DNA of 64,000 nucleotides. Origin: Streptomyces californicus. GTDB taxonomy: Bacteria > Actinomycetota > Actinomycetes > Streptomycetales > Streptomycetaceae. Of this stretch, positions 1 through 10,088 are shown piece after piece. Location: contig NZ_JNZZ01000003.1 in the NCBI RefSeq assembly GCF_000717645.1, positions 1-64,000 of the forward strand. The letters are read 5' to 3'. Under the pieces are notes generated by a model that saw nothing but the letters and a program-made list of their open reading frames with translations, was not told where the DNA came from and did no database searches. The position numbers and the translations under genes were made by a program. The stretch's first letter is position 1. Every line of letters begins with the position of its first letter.

Positions 1-897
1 CCCCCAGCGCGCCCCGCCCCCGCCCCCGTACGCCCCGGGCTTCCGGCGTCCGCTCCCACCGCGACGCCGTCCGCGGCCTCCGGAAGCGCGCCCGGTGAAG
101 CGGCGGCCGGGACGGACGAGCCGGTCGGGGCCGTGCGGCCGGCCAGGCCGGTGGCGCGGCGGCCCGTCGTGCGGCCGGTGGCCGAGGACGAGACGCCGGA
201 CGGTCCGCCCTGCCCCGCATGCGGTACGCCGAACCTCGCCGGGCGGCGGTTCTGCCGCCGGTGCGCCGCTCCGCTCCAGGTCCGGGAGCAGGCCGCGGCC
301 CTGCCGTGGTGGCGCACGGTGTGGCCGTTCCGCCGCCGGGTGCGCGGCAGCTCGGGCCGGATGCTGCGCCGGACGCTGTTGGTGCTGGCCGTGGCCGGGC
401 TGGTGCTCGCGGGCTTCCTGTTCTTCCCGCTGGGGCGGTACGCCTACGAGGACGTCCGGGACAAGCTCGGCAAGACGTCCGAGATCAGCCCCACCGGAGC
501 GGCCGCGAGCGGCGAGGCTCCCGGGCATCCGGCGGGGGCGGCGATCGACGGCGTGACCAACGAGTACTGGGGGGCGCCCGCGCTCGGCGCGTCGCTGACC
601 TGCTCGTTCGGCACTCCGTTCCGGCTGGTCGGCGTGGTGGTGCACACCGGTGTGTCGACCGAGCCGCAGGAGTTCCGGCGGGGTGCGCGCCCGACCCGGG
701 CGGATCTGCTCGTCACCACCGAGGACGGCAAGGTCCACAGGAAGTCCCTGTCCTTCAACGACAAGCCGGGCAAGCAGGAGTCGCGGATGGGCATCAGCGA
801 TGTCGTCTCCGTGGAGCTGGTGCTGCGGGAGGCGGCCGGCCAGGGGAAGGGACGGCCGATCGCGGTCGGGGAGATCGAGTTCTTCCGACGAGCCTGA
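1..897 (+). CDS. Zinc-ribbon, membrane-anchored protein with C-terminal glycan-binding (discoidin/NADase-type) domain, 5' partial
   Basis: The reading frame is open from base 1, so the start lies upstream of the window. The visible protein begins with a Pro/Ala-rich low-complexity linker. A zinc-ribbon follows (CPACGTPN ... CRRCAAPL, four cysteines in CxxC pairs at about 211-270), then a basic stretch and one transmembrane helix (LLVLAVAGLVLAGFLFFPLG). The outer segment starts EISPTGAAASGE and contains the ID-G-TNEYWGAP pattern typical of discoidin-like domains; similar Streptomyces proteins are annotated as NADase-type glycan-binding. I infer a cytoplasmic zinc-ribbon and an extracellular sugar-binding domain. 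The ligand is unknown. About 530 bp separate it from the next gene. Confidence 0.75.
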   Translation, partial: PPARPAPAPVRPGLPASAPTATPSAASGSAPGEAAAGTDEPVGAVRPARPVARRPVVRPVAEDETPDGPPCPACGTPNLAGRRFCRRCAAPLQVREQAAALPWWRTVWPFRRRVRGSSGRMLRRTLLVLAVAGLVLAGFLFFPLGRYAYEDVRDKLGKTSEISPTGAAASGEAPGHPAGAAIDGVTNEYWGAPALGASLTCSFGTPFRLVGVVVHTGVSTEPQEFRRGARPTRADLLVTTEDGKVHRKSLSFNDKPGKQESRMGISDVVSVELVLREAAGQGKGRPIAVGEIEFFRRA

Positions 898-2431
<1,534 letters not shown>

Positions 2432-2747
2432 GCGAACGGGCCGGCCGGGTCCGCCGGGTGCGCGAAGCACTCCGGCGGACCCGGCCGGCCCCACCGCCGG
2501 TATCCGGACCGCCCGCCCCCGCACCACCCGCACGCACCGCCACCGGCACGCCTCCGCACCACCCGCACCACCTGCCCCGGCCCGGGGCCGCCGCACCGCG
2601 CCCCGGGCCCCATGGAAGACTGAGGGCCGCAGCATGTCCCGGGTCGCCCCCACCGGCCGGGCCGACGAGCGCGTCGTGCCCCCGGTCAGCGCCTGACCGG
2701 TCGGAATGCCCTGCCCTTCAGTCAGCGACGTCCCCGGGATGACACAT

Positions 2748-5042
2748 ATGAGAGTGCAGCGAAGAGTCTGGACCACGGCCGCCGTCACGACGGCGGCCGT
2801 GGCAGGTGTCCTGGTGTTCCAGGGCGTGACGGGCGCCTCGGACGCCGACCGCGACGGGCGGGCGGCGGACGCCAAGTCCGCCCCGGCCAAGTCCGATGTG
2901 CACCGGACCGCGCTCAAGACCTCCGCCGACGGCGACTCCGCCTCGCTCGCTCGCCGCGACACCGAGCCCTTCAGCCTGCTCGGCGTCACCTGGACCGACC
3001 CCGCCGCGAAGGTGGACGGCCGCGTCGAGGCCCGTACCCGCTCCGCCGCCACCGGCGAGTGGACCGGCTGGCTGCCGCTGGACACCGAGATCGACGGGCG
3101 CACCGAGGCCGGCCGGTCCGGCGTCCGCGGCACCACCGAACCCCGCTGGGTCGGCCCCTCCAACGGCGTCGAGGTCCGTGTCACCAGCGCCGACGGGGCC
3201 CGGTCCGGGCTGCCCGACGGGCTGCGCCTCGACACCGTGGACCCGGGCGGCGCCCCCGCCCCGCTCGCCGCCGAACCCGTCGCGTTCGCCGCCGACGGGT
3301 CGCCCGGCGAGGACGGCGCGCCCGGCGAGGACCCGTCGCCCACGCTGCCCGCCGAGGAGCCGGACGCGACCCCCACGGACGAGCCGGCGCCCACGCCGAC
3401 CACCGAGTCCCCCGCGCCGCCGAGCCCCACCCCCACGCCCTCCGCGAGCACCGCGTCCCCCACGCCGTCCACGTCGCCGACGACGCCCAGCGCCTCCCCG
3501 ACGCCGACGCCCGGACCGCCGTCCACCGTTCCGCAGCCGCCGATCGTCTCCCGGGCGGCCTGGAAGGCGGACGAGTCGCTGAACAGCGAGGCGCCCGACT
3601 ACCTCGACCAGGTCAAGGCCGTCTTCGTCCACCACACGGCGCAGACGAACGCCTACTCCTGCGCCGACTCGGCGGCCATCGTGCGCGGCCTGCACACGTA
3701 CCACGTGAGGTCGAACGGCTGGAAGGACCTCGGCTACAACTTCATCGTCGACAAGTGCGGCACGGTCTTCGAGGGCCGCAAGGGCGGCGTGGACCGGCCC
3801 GTGATGGGCGCGCACACCTACGGCTTCAACCGGGACACCGCCGGGATCGCCGTGATCGGCATGTACACCGACACCAAGGCCGCGACCGCCGCGACCACCG
3901 CGGTCGCCCGCGTCGCCGCGTGGAAGCTCGGCCAGTACAAGGCCGACCCGGCCGGCACGGTCCAGCTCACCGCCGGGGCCAACGGCAACAACATGGACCA
4001 CAAGAAGTTCGTCGCCGGGAACCAGTACGCCTTCCAGCGGATCTCCGGACACCGCGACGGGTTCGCCACCGAGTGCCCCGGCCTCTCGCTCTACCAGCAG
4101 CTCCCTGCCATCCGCACGCTGGCCGCCGGGCCCGTCTCCGGGCTCACCATCTCCTCGGTGACCGGGGCGAACGCGTCGGGATCCACGTACTACACCCAGT
4201 CGAAGGTCACCGTCGGCTGGAAGGCGACCACGCCCGCCGCCTTCGTGAAGAGCTACGAACTCCTCGTCGGCGGGAAGCCCGTGGCGACCGTCAAGGGCGA
4301 CGCGTCCTCGGCCTCCGCCACGCTCGCCGTGGGCAAGCACACCGTGCAGGTCCGGGCCACGCACCAGTCGGGGAAGACCTCCCTCTCCCCGGCGGCGACC
4401 GTGGTCGCCGACCGGACCGCGCCGGCCTTCTCCACCAAGCCGTCCCTCACCCTGCGCACCGGCACGGTGAACGCCACCGCCGTCCCGCTCACCCTGAAGT
4501 GGAAGGCCACCGACAGCGCCGCGCTCAAGGAGGTCCGCCTCACCGCGCCCGTCGCCAGGACGTACGGCCCGACCACGGGCAGCGCCTCGCACACCGCGAA
4601 GCCCGCCGCGGCCACCACGTGGAAAATGACGGCGTACGACCGGGCCGGGAACACGGCCGCCGCCTCGGTCTCCGGCACCCCGGTGATCCTCCAGGAGTCC
4701 GCCGCCAAGAAGAGCGGCACGTGGACCACCAAGTCCTCCAGCAGCTACCTGGGCGGCAAGTCGTACTCCAGCAGCACCAAGAACGCCAGTCTGACCTGGA
4801 CGTTCACCGGCCGGTCGGCCGCGTGGGTGGTGTCGCGGGCCGCCACATCGGGGCAGGCACACGTCTACGTCGACGGCAAGAAGACCGCCACCGTGGACCT
4901 GAAGTCCTCCGCCACCAAGTACCGGGACGCGATCTGGGCGACCTCCTGGTCCTCCAGCGCCAAGCACACGGTCAAGATCGTCGTCGTCGGGACGAAGGGC
5001 CGCCCGGCCCTGACCACGGACGGGCTGGTCTACCTGAAGTAG
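2748..5042 (+). CDS. Secreted N-acetylmuramoyl-L-alanine amidase (PGRP/Amidase_2 family)
   Basis: About 764 aa. The order is an N-terminal signal sequence (MRVQRRVWTTAAVTTAAVAG), a conserved N-terminal region, a long Pro/Thr/Ser linker at roughly residues 200-265, a peptidoglycan-recognition amidase domain at about 268-460 and Ig-like C-terminal repeats. The putative Zn2+ ligands are His295 (in FVHHT), His435 (GHRDG) and Cys443 (TECPG), which implies hydrolysis of the amide bond between muramic acid and the stem peptide. It should act outside the membrane in wall turnover. ATG codons also occur at 2706 and 2739; 2748 is preferred because it opens directly into the signal peptide and has GGGA upstream. 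Confidence 0.88.
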   Translation: MRVQRRVWTTAAVTTAAVAGVLVFQGVTGASDADRDGRAADAKSAPAKSDVHRTALKTSADGDSASLARRDTEPFSLLGVTWTDPAAKVDGRVEARTRSAATGEWTGWLPLDTEIDGRTEAGRSGVRGTTEPRWVGPSNGVEVRVTSADGARSGLPDGLRLDTVDPGGAPAPLAAEPVAFAADGSPGEDGAPGEDPSPTLPAEEPDATPTDEPAPTPTTESPAPPSPTPTPSASTASPTPSTSPTTPSASPTPTPGPPSTVPQPPIVSRAAWKADESLNSEAPDYLDQVKAVFVHHTAQTNAYSCADSAAIVRGLHTYHVRSNGWKDLGYNFIVDKCGTVFEGRKGGVDRPVMGAHTYGFNRDTAGIAVIGMYTDTKAATAATTAVARVAAWKLGQYKADPAGTVQLTAGANGNNMDHKKFVAGNQYAFQRISGHRDGFATECPGLSLYQQLPAIRTLAAGPVSGLTISSVTGANASGSTYYTQSKVTVGWKATTPAAFVKSYELLVGGKPVATVKGDASSASATLAVGKHTVQVRATHQSGKTSLSPAATVVADRTAPAFSTKPSLTLRTGTVNATAVPLTLKWKATDSAALKEVRLTAPVARTYGPTTGSASHTAKPAAATTWKMTAYDRAGNTAAASVSGTPVILQESAAKKSGTWTTKSSSSYLGGKSYSSSTKNASLTWTFTGRSAAWVVSRAATSGQAHVYVDGKKTATVDLKSSATKYRDAIWATSWSSSAKHTVKIVVVGTKGRPALTTDGLVYLK

Positions 5043-5081
5043 CCGCGCGCCACCGCACCGCGAGAGGGGTTGGCACACACC

Positions 5082-6551
5082 ATGTCCGACGTCGAGACGG
5101 GGAGCGCCCCGGAGGTGAGGACCGCGTACGGCACGGTGCGCGGTGCGGTGGAGCGGGGTGTCGCGGTCTTCCGCGGCATCCCGTACGCGGCGGCCCCGGT
5201 GGGCGCGCTGAGGTTCCGGGCGCCCGCTCCGCCGGAGCCGTGGACCGGGGTGCGGGAGGCCGTGGCGTACGGGCCGACCGCCCCGAAGCGGCCCTACGCC
5301 CCGCCGCTGGACCGGCTGCTGCCGGATCCGGCGGTGCCGGGGGACGGCTGGCTCAACCTCAATGTGTGGACGCCCTCCCCCGGGGCCGCCGCCCTGCCCG
5401 TCCTCGTGTGGATCCACGGCGGCTCGCTGGTGCACGGCTCCTCCGCGGTGCCGGTGTACGACGGGACCGCGTTCGCCCGGGACGGGGTGGTCCTCGTCTC
5501 CGTCAACTACCGGCTGGGTGTCGAGGGTTTCGGCGTCTTCCCGGACGCGCCCGCCAACCGGGGGCTGCTCGACCAGCTCGCCGCGCTGGAGTGGGTGCGC
5601 GACAACATCGCGGCGTTCGGCGGCGATCCGGACCGGGTGACGGTGGCCGGGGAGTCCGCGGGCGCGATCTCGATCGCCGCGCTGCTGGCCTCGCCCCGTT
5701 CGGCGGGGCTCCTGCGGCGGGCGGTGCTCCAGAGCGGGGCCCCGGCCGCGCTCCCCCCGGCCGCCGGGCGGCGGACGACCGAGCTGATCGCTCGCCGGCT
5801 CAGAGCGCCCGCCACGGCGGAAGCGCTGGCCGCCGTGGACCCGGAGGCGCTGCTGACCGCCCAGACGGAGGTGACCAGCGGCGGAAACCCGCTGACCGGC
5901 CGCACCTCCTTCCAGATCGTGGTGGACGGGGAACTGCTGCCGCACGATCCGGTGGCGGCGCTGCACGCGGGCGCGTCCGCCGGCATCGACCTGCTGACGG
6001 GGACGAACAGCGAGGAGTACCGGCTCTGGTTCGTGCCCGGCGGGCTGACCGAGCGGATCAGCCCGCTCCAACTGCGCCTGGCCCTGCTGAAGTTCCGGGT
6101 GCCGAACGCCACCGCGCGCACGTACCGGGCCAACCGTCCGGGCGCCACGCCCGGGGAGATCCTCGGCGCGCTCGCGACCGACCTGCTGCTGCGCGTCCCG
6201 CTGAACCGGCTGGCCGACGCCCGGACCACCGCGCCGGGTTCGACGTACGTCTACGAGTTCGGCTGGCCCACCCCCGTGCAGCGGCTCGGGGCCTGTCACG
6301 CGCTGGAGCTGGGCTTCGTCTTCGACACCCTCGACCACCCCGACACCCGGGCCCTGACCGGCCCGGACGCTCCCGGGGAGCTGGCGTCCGCGATGCACCG
6401 GGCGTGGGTGGACTTCGCGGCGCACGGGGACCCGGGGTGGCCGTCCTGGGACGCGCGGCGCCCGGTGACGGTCTTCGGGCCCACGGCGCCGTCGCTGGTC
6501 CTGGCCCCGCGCGACGACGAACTGCGCTGCTGGAAGCCGCGGCGGCGCTGA
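5082..6551 (+). CDS. Type B carboxylesterase / lipase family protein
   Basis: About 489 aa, alpha/beta-hydrolase of the cholinesterase/para-nitrobenzyl-esterase family. The entry motif FRGIPYAAAPVG lies near the N-terminus. The oxyanion-hole sequence WIHGGSL, nucleophile elbow GESAG with Ser192, an acidic residue in TGTNSEEYR and a histidine in GACHALELGF complete a catalytic triad. There is no signal peptide, so it is probably cytoplasmic and hydrolyses carboxylic esters of unknown type. The ATG at 5082 has GAGAGGGG about 12 bases upstream. It follows the amidase by about 40 bp on the same strand and may be co-transcribed, though there is no functional link. Confidence 0.9.
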   Translation: MSDVETGSAPEVRTAYGTVRGAVERGVAVFRGIPYAAAPVGALRFRAPAPPEPWTGVREAVAYGPTAPKRPYAPPLDRLLPDPAVPGDGWLNLNVWTPSPGAAALPVLVWIHGGSLVHGSSAVPVYDGTAFARDGVVLVSVNYRLGVEGFGVFPDAPANRGLLDQLAALEWVRDNIAAFGGDPDRVTVAGESAGAISIAALLASPRSAGLLRRAVLQSGAPAALPPAAGRRTTELIARRLRAPATAEALAAVDPEALLTAQTEVTSGGNPLTGRTSFQIVVDGELLPHDPVAALHAGASAGIDLLTGTNSEEYRLWFVPGGLTERISPLQLRLALLKFRVPNATARTYRANRPGATPGEILGALATDLLLRVPLNRLADARTTAPGSTYVYEFGWPTPVQRLGACHALELGFVFDTLDHPDTRALTGPDAPGELASAMHRAWVDFAAHGDPGWPSWDARRPVTVFGPTAPSLVLAPRDDELRCWKPRRR

Positions 6552-6600
6552 ACGGCGCCGCCCAACGGGGAGCACGTGGGCGGTCGATAATGGCGAGCCG

Positions 6601-6876
6601 ATGAACGCCACGAAACGCACCGGCAACGCCGGGATGGCCGATGGCTCCGGATCGGTGCGTGTCATCGTCAAGGGAAGCGGGCTGAAGGCGGACAGCGCCC
6701 ACGTTTCCAAGAAGTCGAAAAACCGCACCTGGACGAATCACGCTCGCATCGAATTCTCCGAAGATTCGGGTAGCTATGTGTGTGGGTGGACCGTGAGCGC
6801 GGCCCGGACCGTCACGAAGGCGGCGGGCACCAACGGGAGCCTATATACCGCCGCCAAAATCAAAGTCTGCGATTGA
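6601..6876 (+). CDS. Small hypothetical protein
   Basis: 91 aa, not recognised. The sequence is rich in Ser, Lys and Thr with alternating hydrophobics (SVRVIVKGSG ... YVCGWTVSAA) and ends in KIKVCD, suggesting a small beta-rich fold with two cysteines. Base composition is less GC-rich than the neighbours (for example GAAGATTCGGGTAGCTATGTG). There is no clear signal peptide, and the N-terminus may be missing because the ribosome site is weak. An internal ATG at 6634 is an alternative start. Its stop TGA falls six bases before the next ATG, so the two small genes are probably translated together. Confidence 0.5.
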   Translation: MNATKRTGNAGMADGSGSVRVIVKGSGLKADSAHVSKKSKNRTWTNHARIEFSEDSGSYVCGWTVSAARTVTKAAGTNGSLYTAAKIKVCD

Positions 6877-6881
6877 AGAGA

Positions 6882-7106
6882 ATGGCACTTTCCGGGGCCT
6901 TGGTCCTGGCTTTCGTAGGGTGGGTCACAGCCATCACCGCGGGAATCTCGAACGAACCGGATTCACCCGGCGGCGCACCGAGCCGGGGCGGGCTGGCCTC
7001 CTATGTCCAGTCTGCTCTTCACGACCAGGACGGCAAAGCGCTCGGAGAATGCTTTTCACCCGCTGCGGGCGATGACTATGGAAAGTCACTGGTCGACCGG
7101 TTCTGA
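6882..7106 (+). CDS. Small hypothetical protein with N-terminal membrane helix, possibly truncated
   Basis: 74 aa. A hydrophobic segment (ALVLAFVGWVTAITAGI) at the N-terminus could be a signal anchor. A short soluble part ends ...DDYGKSLVDRF. The purine-rich GAAGAGA overlapping the preceding stop is a suitable ribosome site, so it is likely coupled to the gene at 6601. The tail looks like the first part of a longer exported protein that stops early, but no family is recognised. The region between this stop and the kinase gene (7107-7199) contains no continuation in frame. Confidence 0.45.
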   Translation: MALSGALVLAFVGWVTAITAGISNEPDSPGGAPSRGGLASYVQSALHDQDGKALGECFSPAAGDDYGKSLVDRF

Positions 7107-7199
7107 CCAGTAGGAACGCACCACTCGGGTAGACGCTCACTCTGATCCGCCACGCCGGATCCCAAGATTCCCGACAGCGTCGGCAATGAGCTTGCCCCC

Positions 7200-8474
7200 T
7201 CACTGGGGCAAGTTCTGCGCGCCGACCAGTACCAGCCGGAACTGCTGGTTCGGCGCACCGTGCCGGGCGTACTGTACAAGCGGCGTATGGTCACCGGTCC
7301 GGGACTCCAGAATGTCCAGCCTCTTCCCGGCAAACGTGCCGATCTCGAACAGCCCTTGGCCTACCGGGTGGAGAGAGAACCGCTGGTGCGGACCGCCATT
7401 GCGGGCGTGTTGAATGATATGGGCGAAGTCGTCGGAGCTGGCCCACTGCACGTCCAGGCACTTGCCCGCGAACGTTCTGATCTCGTACGTCCCGTCTCCG
7501 GCCGGATGAAAGGTGAACTGCTGGTTCGCCCCGCCGTGACAGCTGTACTGAACGATCCGCGTGTGGTCGTCCCGGCTGACACCCCATACATCCAGGCACC
7601 TACTGGCGAACGTCCAGATATGGAAAGGTCCCAGCGGCCCGCTCTCCAGACGTCGCAGCTCCCGCGCGAGGGCGGCGGCATCCGGGAAGCGCTGTGCGGG
7701 ATCTTTGTGGAGCAGGGTCAGCACGAGGTCGTCCCACTCGGGCGGAACCCGCTCAGCTACCGAACTGGGAGCGGATGGCTCCTCGGTAGCGTGCGCCGTG
7801 ATGTAACCCATGGCGTCGGGGGCGGAGAACGGCGTTTGACCGGTGAGGAGTTCGAAGAGCACACAGCCCAGCGCGTACAGGTCGCTGCTGGGTTCCGGGT
7901 AGCCGCGCGCCTGTTCCGGGGCCATGTACGCGGGAGTGCCCACGATGAAGCCGGTCCTGGTGACCCGGGTCGCGAGTGGATCGGCTGCCTTGGCGATGCC
8001 GAAGTCGAGGATCTTGGCAATGCCGGACGGCGTGACGAAGAGGTTCGACGGTTTGATGTCCCGGTGCATGATCCCGGCCCTGTGCGCGTCGTCGAGCGCG
8101 TCGCACATCTGGGCTCCCCACCGGGCCACGTCCGCCGGCGCGACCGCGCCCCGGCTCAACACCACGTCCAGGCCCTCACCACGAATCATCTCCATGACCA
8201 GGAACGGCACGCGGTCGGCCCCGAGCCCGGTCTCGCCAACGTCGTGGACGGTCACCAGGTTGGGGTGCTGCAATCCGGCGGTGATGCGGGCCTCACGCAG
8301 AAACCTGGAGCGCTCCTGGTCGCCGCGGTTCCCGCCTCCGGCGAACTGAAACACCAGCTTGACGGCGACGGTCCGCCCCAGCGTCTCGTCGGACGCCTCC
8401 CACACCTCGCCCATTCCTCCCTCGGCGAGCTTCCGTACCATCCGGTAGCGCCCCGCCAGCAACTCGTCCTGCAC
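7200..8474 (-). CDS. Serine/threonine protein kinase with C-terminal ricin-type beta-trefoil
   Basis: 424 aa from a GTG start preceded by GGGAGG. Kinase domain at about 9-265: glycine loop [14 protein letters not shown]-binding Lys39, catalytic HRDIKPSN with Asp139, DFGIAKA, and [13 protein letters not shown] in the activation segment. Residues about 275-424 hold three tandem repeats of about 47 aa, each built as LDV/I...D...I/VQ...GG...Q-F; this is a ricin/RICIN-type beta-trefoil normally associated with carbohydrate binding. There is no transmembrane helix or PASTA domain between them, so the trefoil is predicted to be cytoplasmic. The family phosphorylates Ser/Thr; the substrate is unknown. 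A longer start at 8540 (GTG) lacks a ribosome site. Confidence 0.9.
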   Translation of the reverse strand: MQDELLAGRYRMVRKLAEGGMGEVWEASDETLGRTVAVKLVFQFAGGGNRGDQERSRFLREARITAGLQHPNLVTVHDVGETGLGADRVPFLVMEMIRGEGLDVVLSRGAVAPADVARWGAQMCDALDDAHRAGIMHRDIKPSNLFVTPSGIAKILDFGIAKAADPLATRVTRTGFIVGTPAYMAPEQARGYPEPSSDLYALGCVLFELLTGQTPFSAPDAMGYITAHATEEPSAPSSVAERVPPEWDDLVLTLLHKDPAQRFPDAAALARELRRLESGPLGPFHIWTFASRCLDVWGVSRDDHTRIVQYSCHGGANQQFTFHPAGDGTYEIRTFAGKCLDVQWASSDDFAHIIQHARNGGPHQRFSLHPVGQGLFEIGTFAGKRLDILESRTGDHTPLVQYARHGAPNQQFRLVLVGAQNLPQ

Positions 8475-9473
8475 CGCTACGCCTCCCTGGTCCCGGCCCC
8501 GGCTGACTCCCCCGTGCGAGATGCTCAGTCTCGCGTACACACATTGCCCCGTCAGCCGCTTGGGGCCAAGGCGTCGCGCCGGTCAGCGACGCGCCGGGCC
8601 TACGACCATCCTCGAACCCGTCCCGGAGTGTTGGTGCCGGCGGACGGGGGGCCAGTGACGGCACGTCAGAACTGAGTGTTCCCGATAGTCGGGCGTTCAG
8701 GACAGTCAGGGGCGCTGCCGTGGGACTGTTTCGGCAGTTGGCGCGACTGTCGTGAGGCGGTACTCCCCGCTCCGTTCGGCAGTCTTGAGAACAGCACTTT
8801 GATCCTTCCGGGGGCCGCGACAGCACGGTAGTTCGTGCCGGTCCGCGCGGGCGGAAGGGGACGAGGAAGCCGGGTGCGTGGGGCGGGGTCACGGCGGGGT
8901 CGAGGGCGGCCAGACCGGTGATCACTGCGCGACCCGCCTCAGCAGCGGCGTCAGGGGGTGGTTGCCCTACCCTGTACGGGCTGGTGTTCCACTGATCCGC
9001 TGCTGGTCGGCAGGAAGTCGGTGCCTCCTTATCGCCGGGCCTGCTCCTCGATACGAAGCCCGTCGGCCGCCTCCGCCCGTCTTCCGGCGCGAGGCAAGGT
9101 CCTGGCGATCAGCAGCGCACACCGGGCAGGACCACGTTTCTTTCACGTCCAAGTCCGAACCATTAGCAGCATGCCCTGACGGCCGACAGTTGTCTTCCAG
9201 CCCTTGGATACTGAAGAGCTTCATGGTCGGCCGGACAGGTCCCAGTTGGTCGCCCCGCTGCCGTTCGCTGCTCGTCCGCAGGGCGGTGGAACCGCTCCGT
9301 GGGATCAGCTGAGCGACGCCGTTCTCAGCGGCCATGACAGCCCGTCCGATGACAGGCCGGGTTCCGGCCCGCCGGTACGCGCTCGGCTCCGGCCGGGCGG
9401 GCTGCGGGCCGTTCCTGACCCGGTACCGGTGGCCGCGCCGGGCGTTGTCAGTGCGCCGGGGCACACTGATGGC
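8475..9473. other. Gene-poor stretch between kinase and Imm21
   Basis: About 1 kb in which I see no supported gene. Open frames exist on both strands, but none has a ribosome site, a credible domain or normal third-position bias. Composition is slightly less GC-rich than the flanks. This may be decayed accessory DNA, but no recognisable remnant was identified. Confidence 0.5.
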
Positions 9474-10061
9474 ATGAGCGCCCCTCCGTCGCCCGAAGCC
9501 CCTGCCTCCCACACCTCCCCTGTCTGGGTGGAGTCGATGGGCGGGCCGCTGATCGTCGTCCCCGTCTCCTCGTCGGCCGCGTGGCGCGGGTGTACGGAGA
9601 CCGGGGTCATGGCGGGGGACGCCACCGCTCCGGACGACTACGACCGGGCCTGCGCGGTGGACGGTCCGGCCGGCGTGATCACCGTCGGCGAGGACGGCGC
9701 ACAGGCACTGGTGTTGGCGGACGAGCCGGCCACCACCTGCTTCCTGCCTGAGCACCGAACCTTCCTGCGGTGGCTGGCGGCCGACTCGGAGACGGGGCTG
9801 AAGACGGCGGCCGGGGCTGTTCTCTCCGACCCCGCCACCGCGTGGGAGGAGTGCGGCACGTGGTCGTCGGACGGACCGGCCGTCCTCATGGACTCAGCCG
9901 AAGCGGGTTCCGCGCCGGACACCGACCCTTCCGGAGACGCGATGCCCTCCCGGGCTCCGGTCGCGCTGCCCGCCGGTCGCTGGAGGGTGCGGGCCGCCCA
10001 CACCGAAGCGGACGAGGAGACCGGGGTCGGACTGGTCCAGTTGCTGCCCGTCGCGTCCTGA
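9474..10061 (+). CDS. Imm21 family immunity-type protein
   Basis: 195 aa. The N-terminal block WVESMGGPLIVVPVS, the central YDRACAV, and ADEPATTCFLPE ... FLRWLAADSE resemble my recollection of Imm21, a family predicted to neutralise polymorphic toxins. The C-terminal APVALPAGRWRVRAAHTEAD completes the fold. It is acidic and has no signal peptide or membrane segment, so it is cytoplasmic. No toxin gene, secretion gene or second immunity gene adjoins it. In Streptomyces such proteins are common as orphans, and a role in toxin immunity is inference from the family name. The ATG at 9474 is chosen because conservation begins just after it; the frame is open further upstream. Confidence 0.75.
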   Translation: MSAPPSPEAPASHTSPVWVESMGGPLIVVPVSSSAAWRGCTETGVMAGDATAPDDYDRACAVDGPAGVITVGEDGAQALVLADEPATTCFLPEHRTFLRWLAADSETGLKTAAGAVLSDPATAWEECGTWSSDGPAVLMDSAEAGSAPDTDPSGDAMPSRAPVALPAGRWRVRAAHTEADEETGVGLVQLLPVAS

Positions 10062-10088
10062 ACGTACAGCCGTGCTCCGGGCGGGCCC

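Noticed and set aside
3059..6604. Plus-strand open frame of 1181 codons overlapping the amidase and esterase in another frame
   Set aside because: Arg/Pro-rich translation without motifs; the true genes in the other frame carry catalytic signatures.
2718..6728. Very long minus-strand open frame (over 1300 codons) opposite the amidase and esterase
   Set aside because: It is the GC-rich antisense shadow of two well-supported genes, composed of Arg/Gly/Val-rich sequence with no domain.
8878..9312. Open frames in the kinase-Imm21 gap
   Set aside because: No ribosome site, no coding bias and no recognisable family on either strand.
9204..9473. 90-codon N-terminal extension of the Imm21 gene
   Set aside because: Low-complexity residues; conservation of the family begins just after the ATG at 9474.
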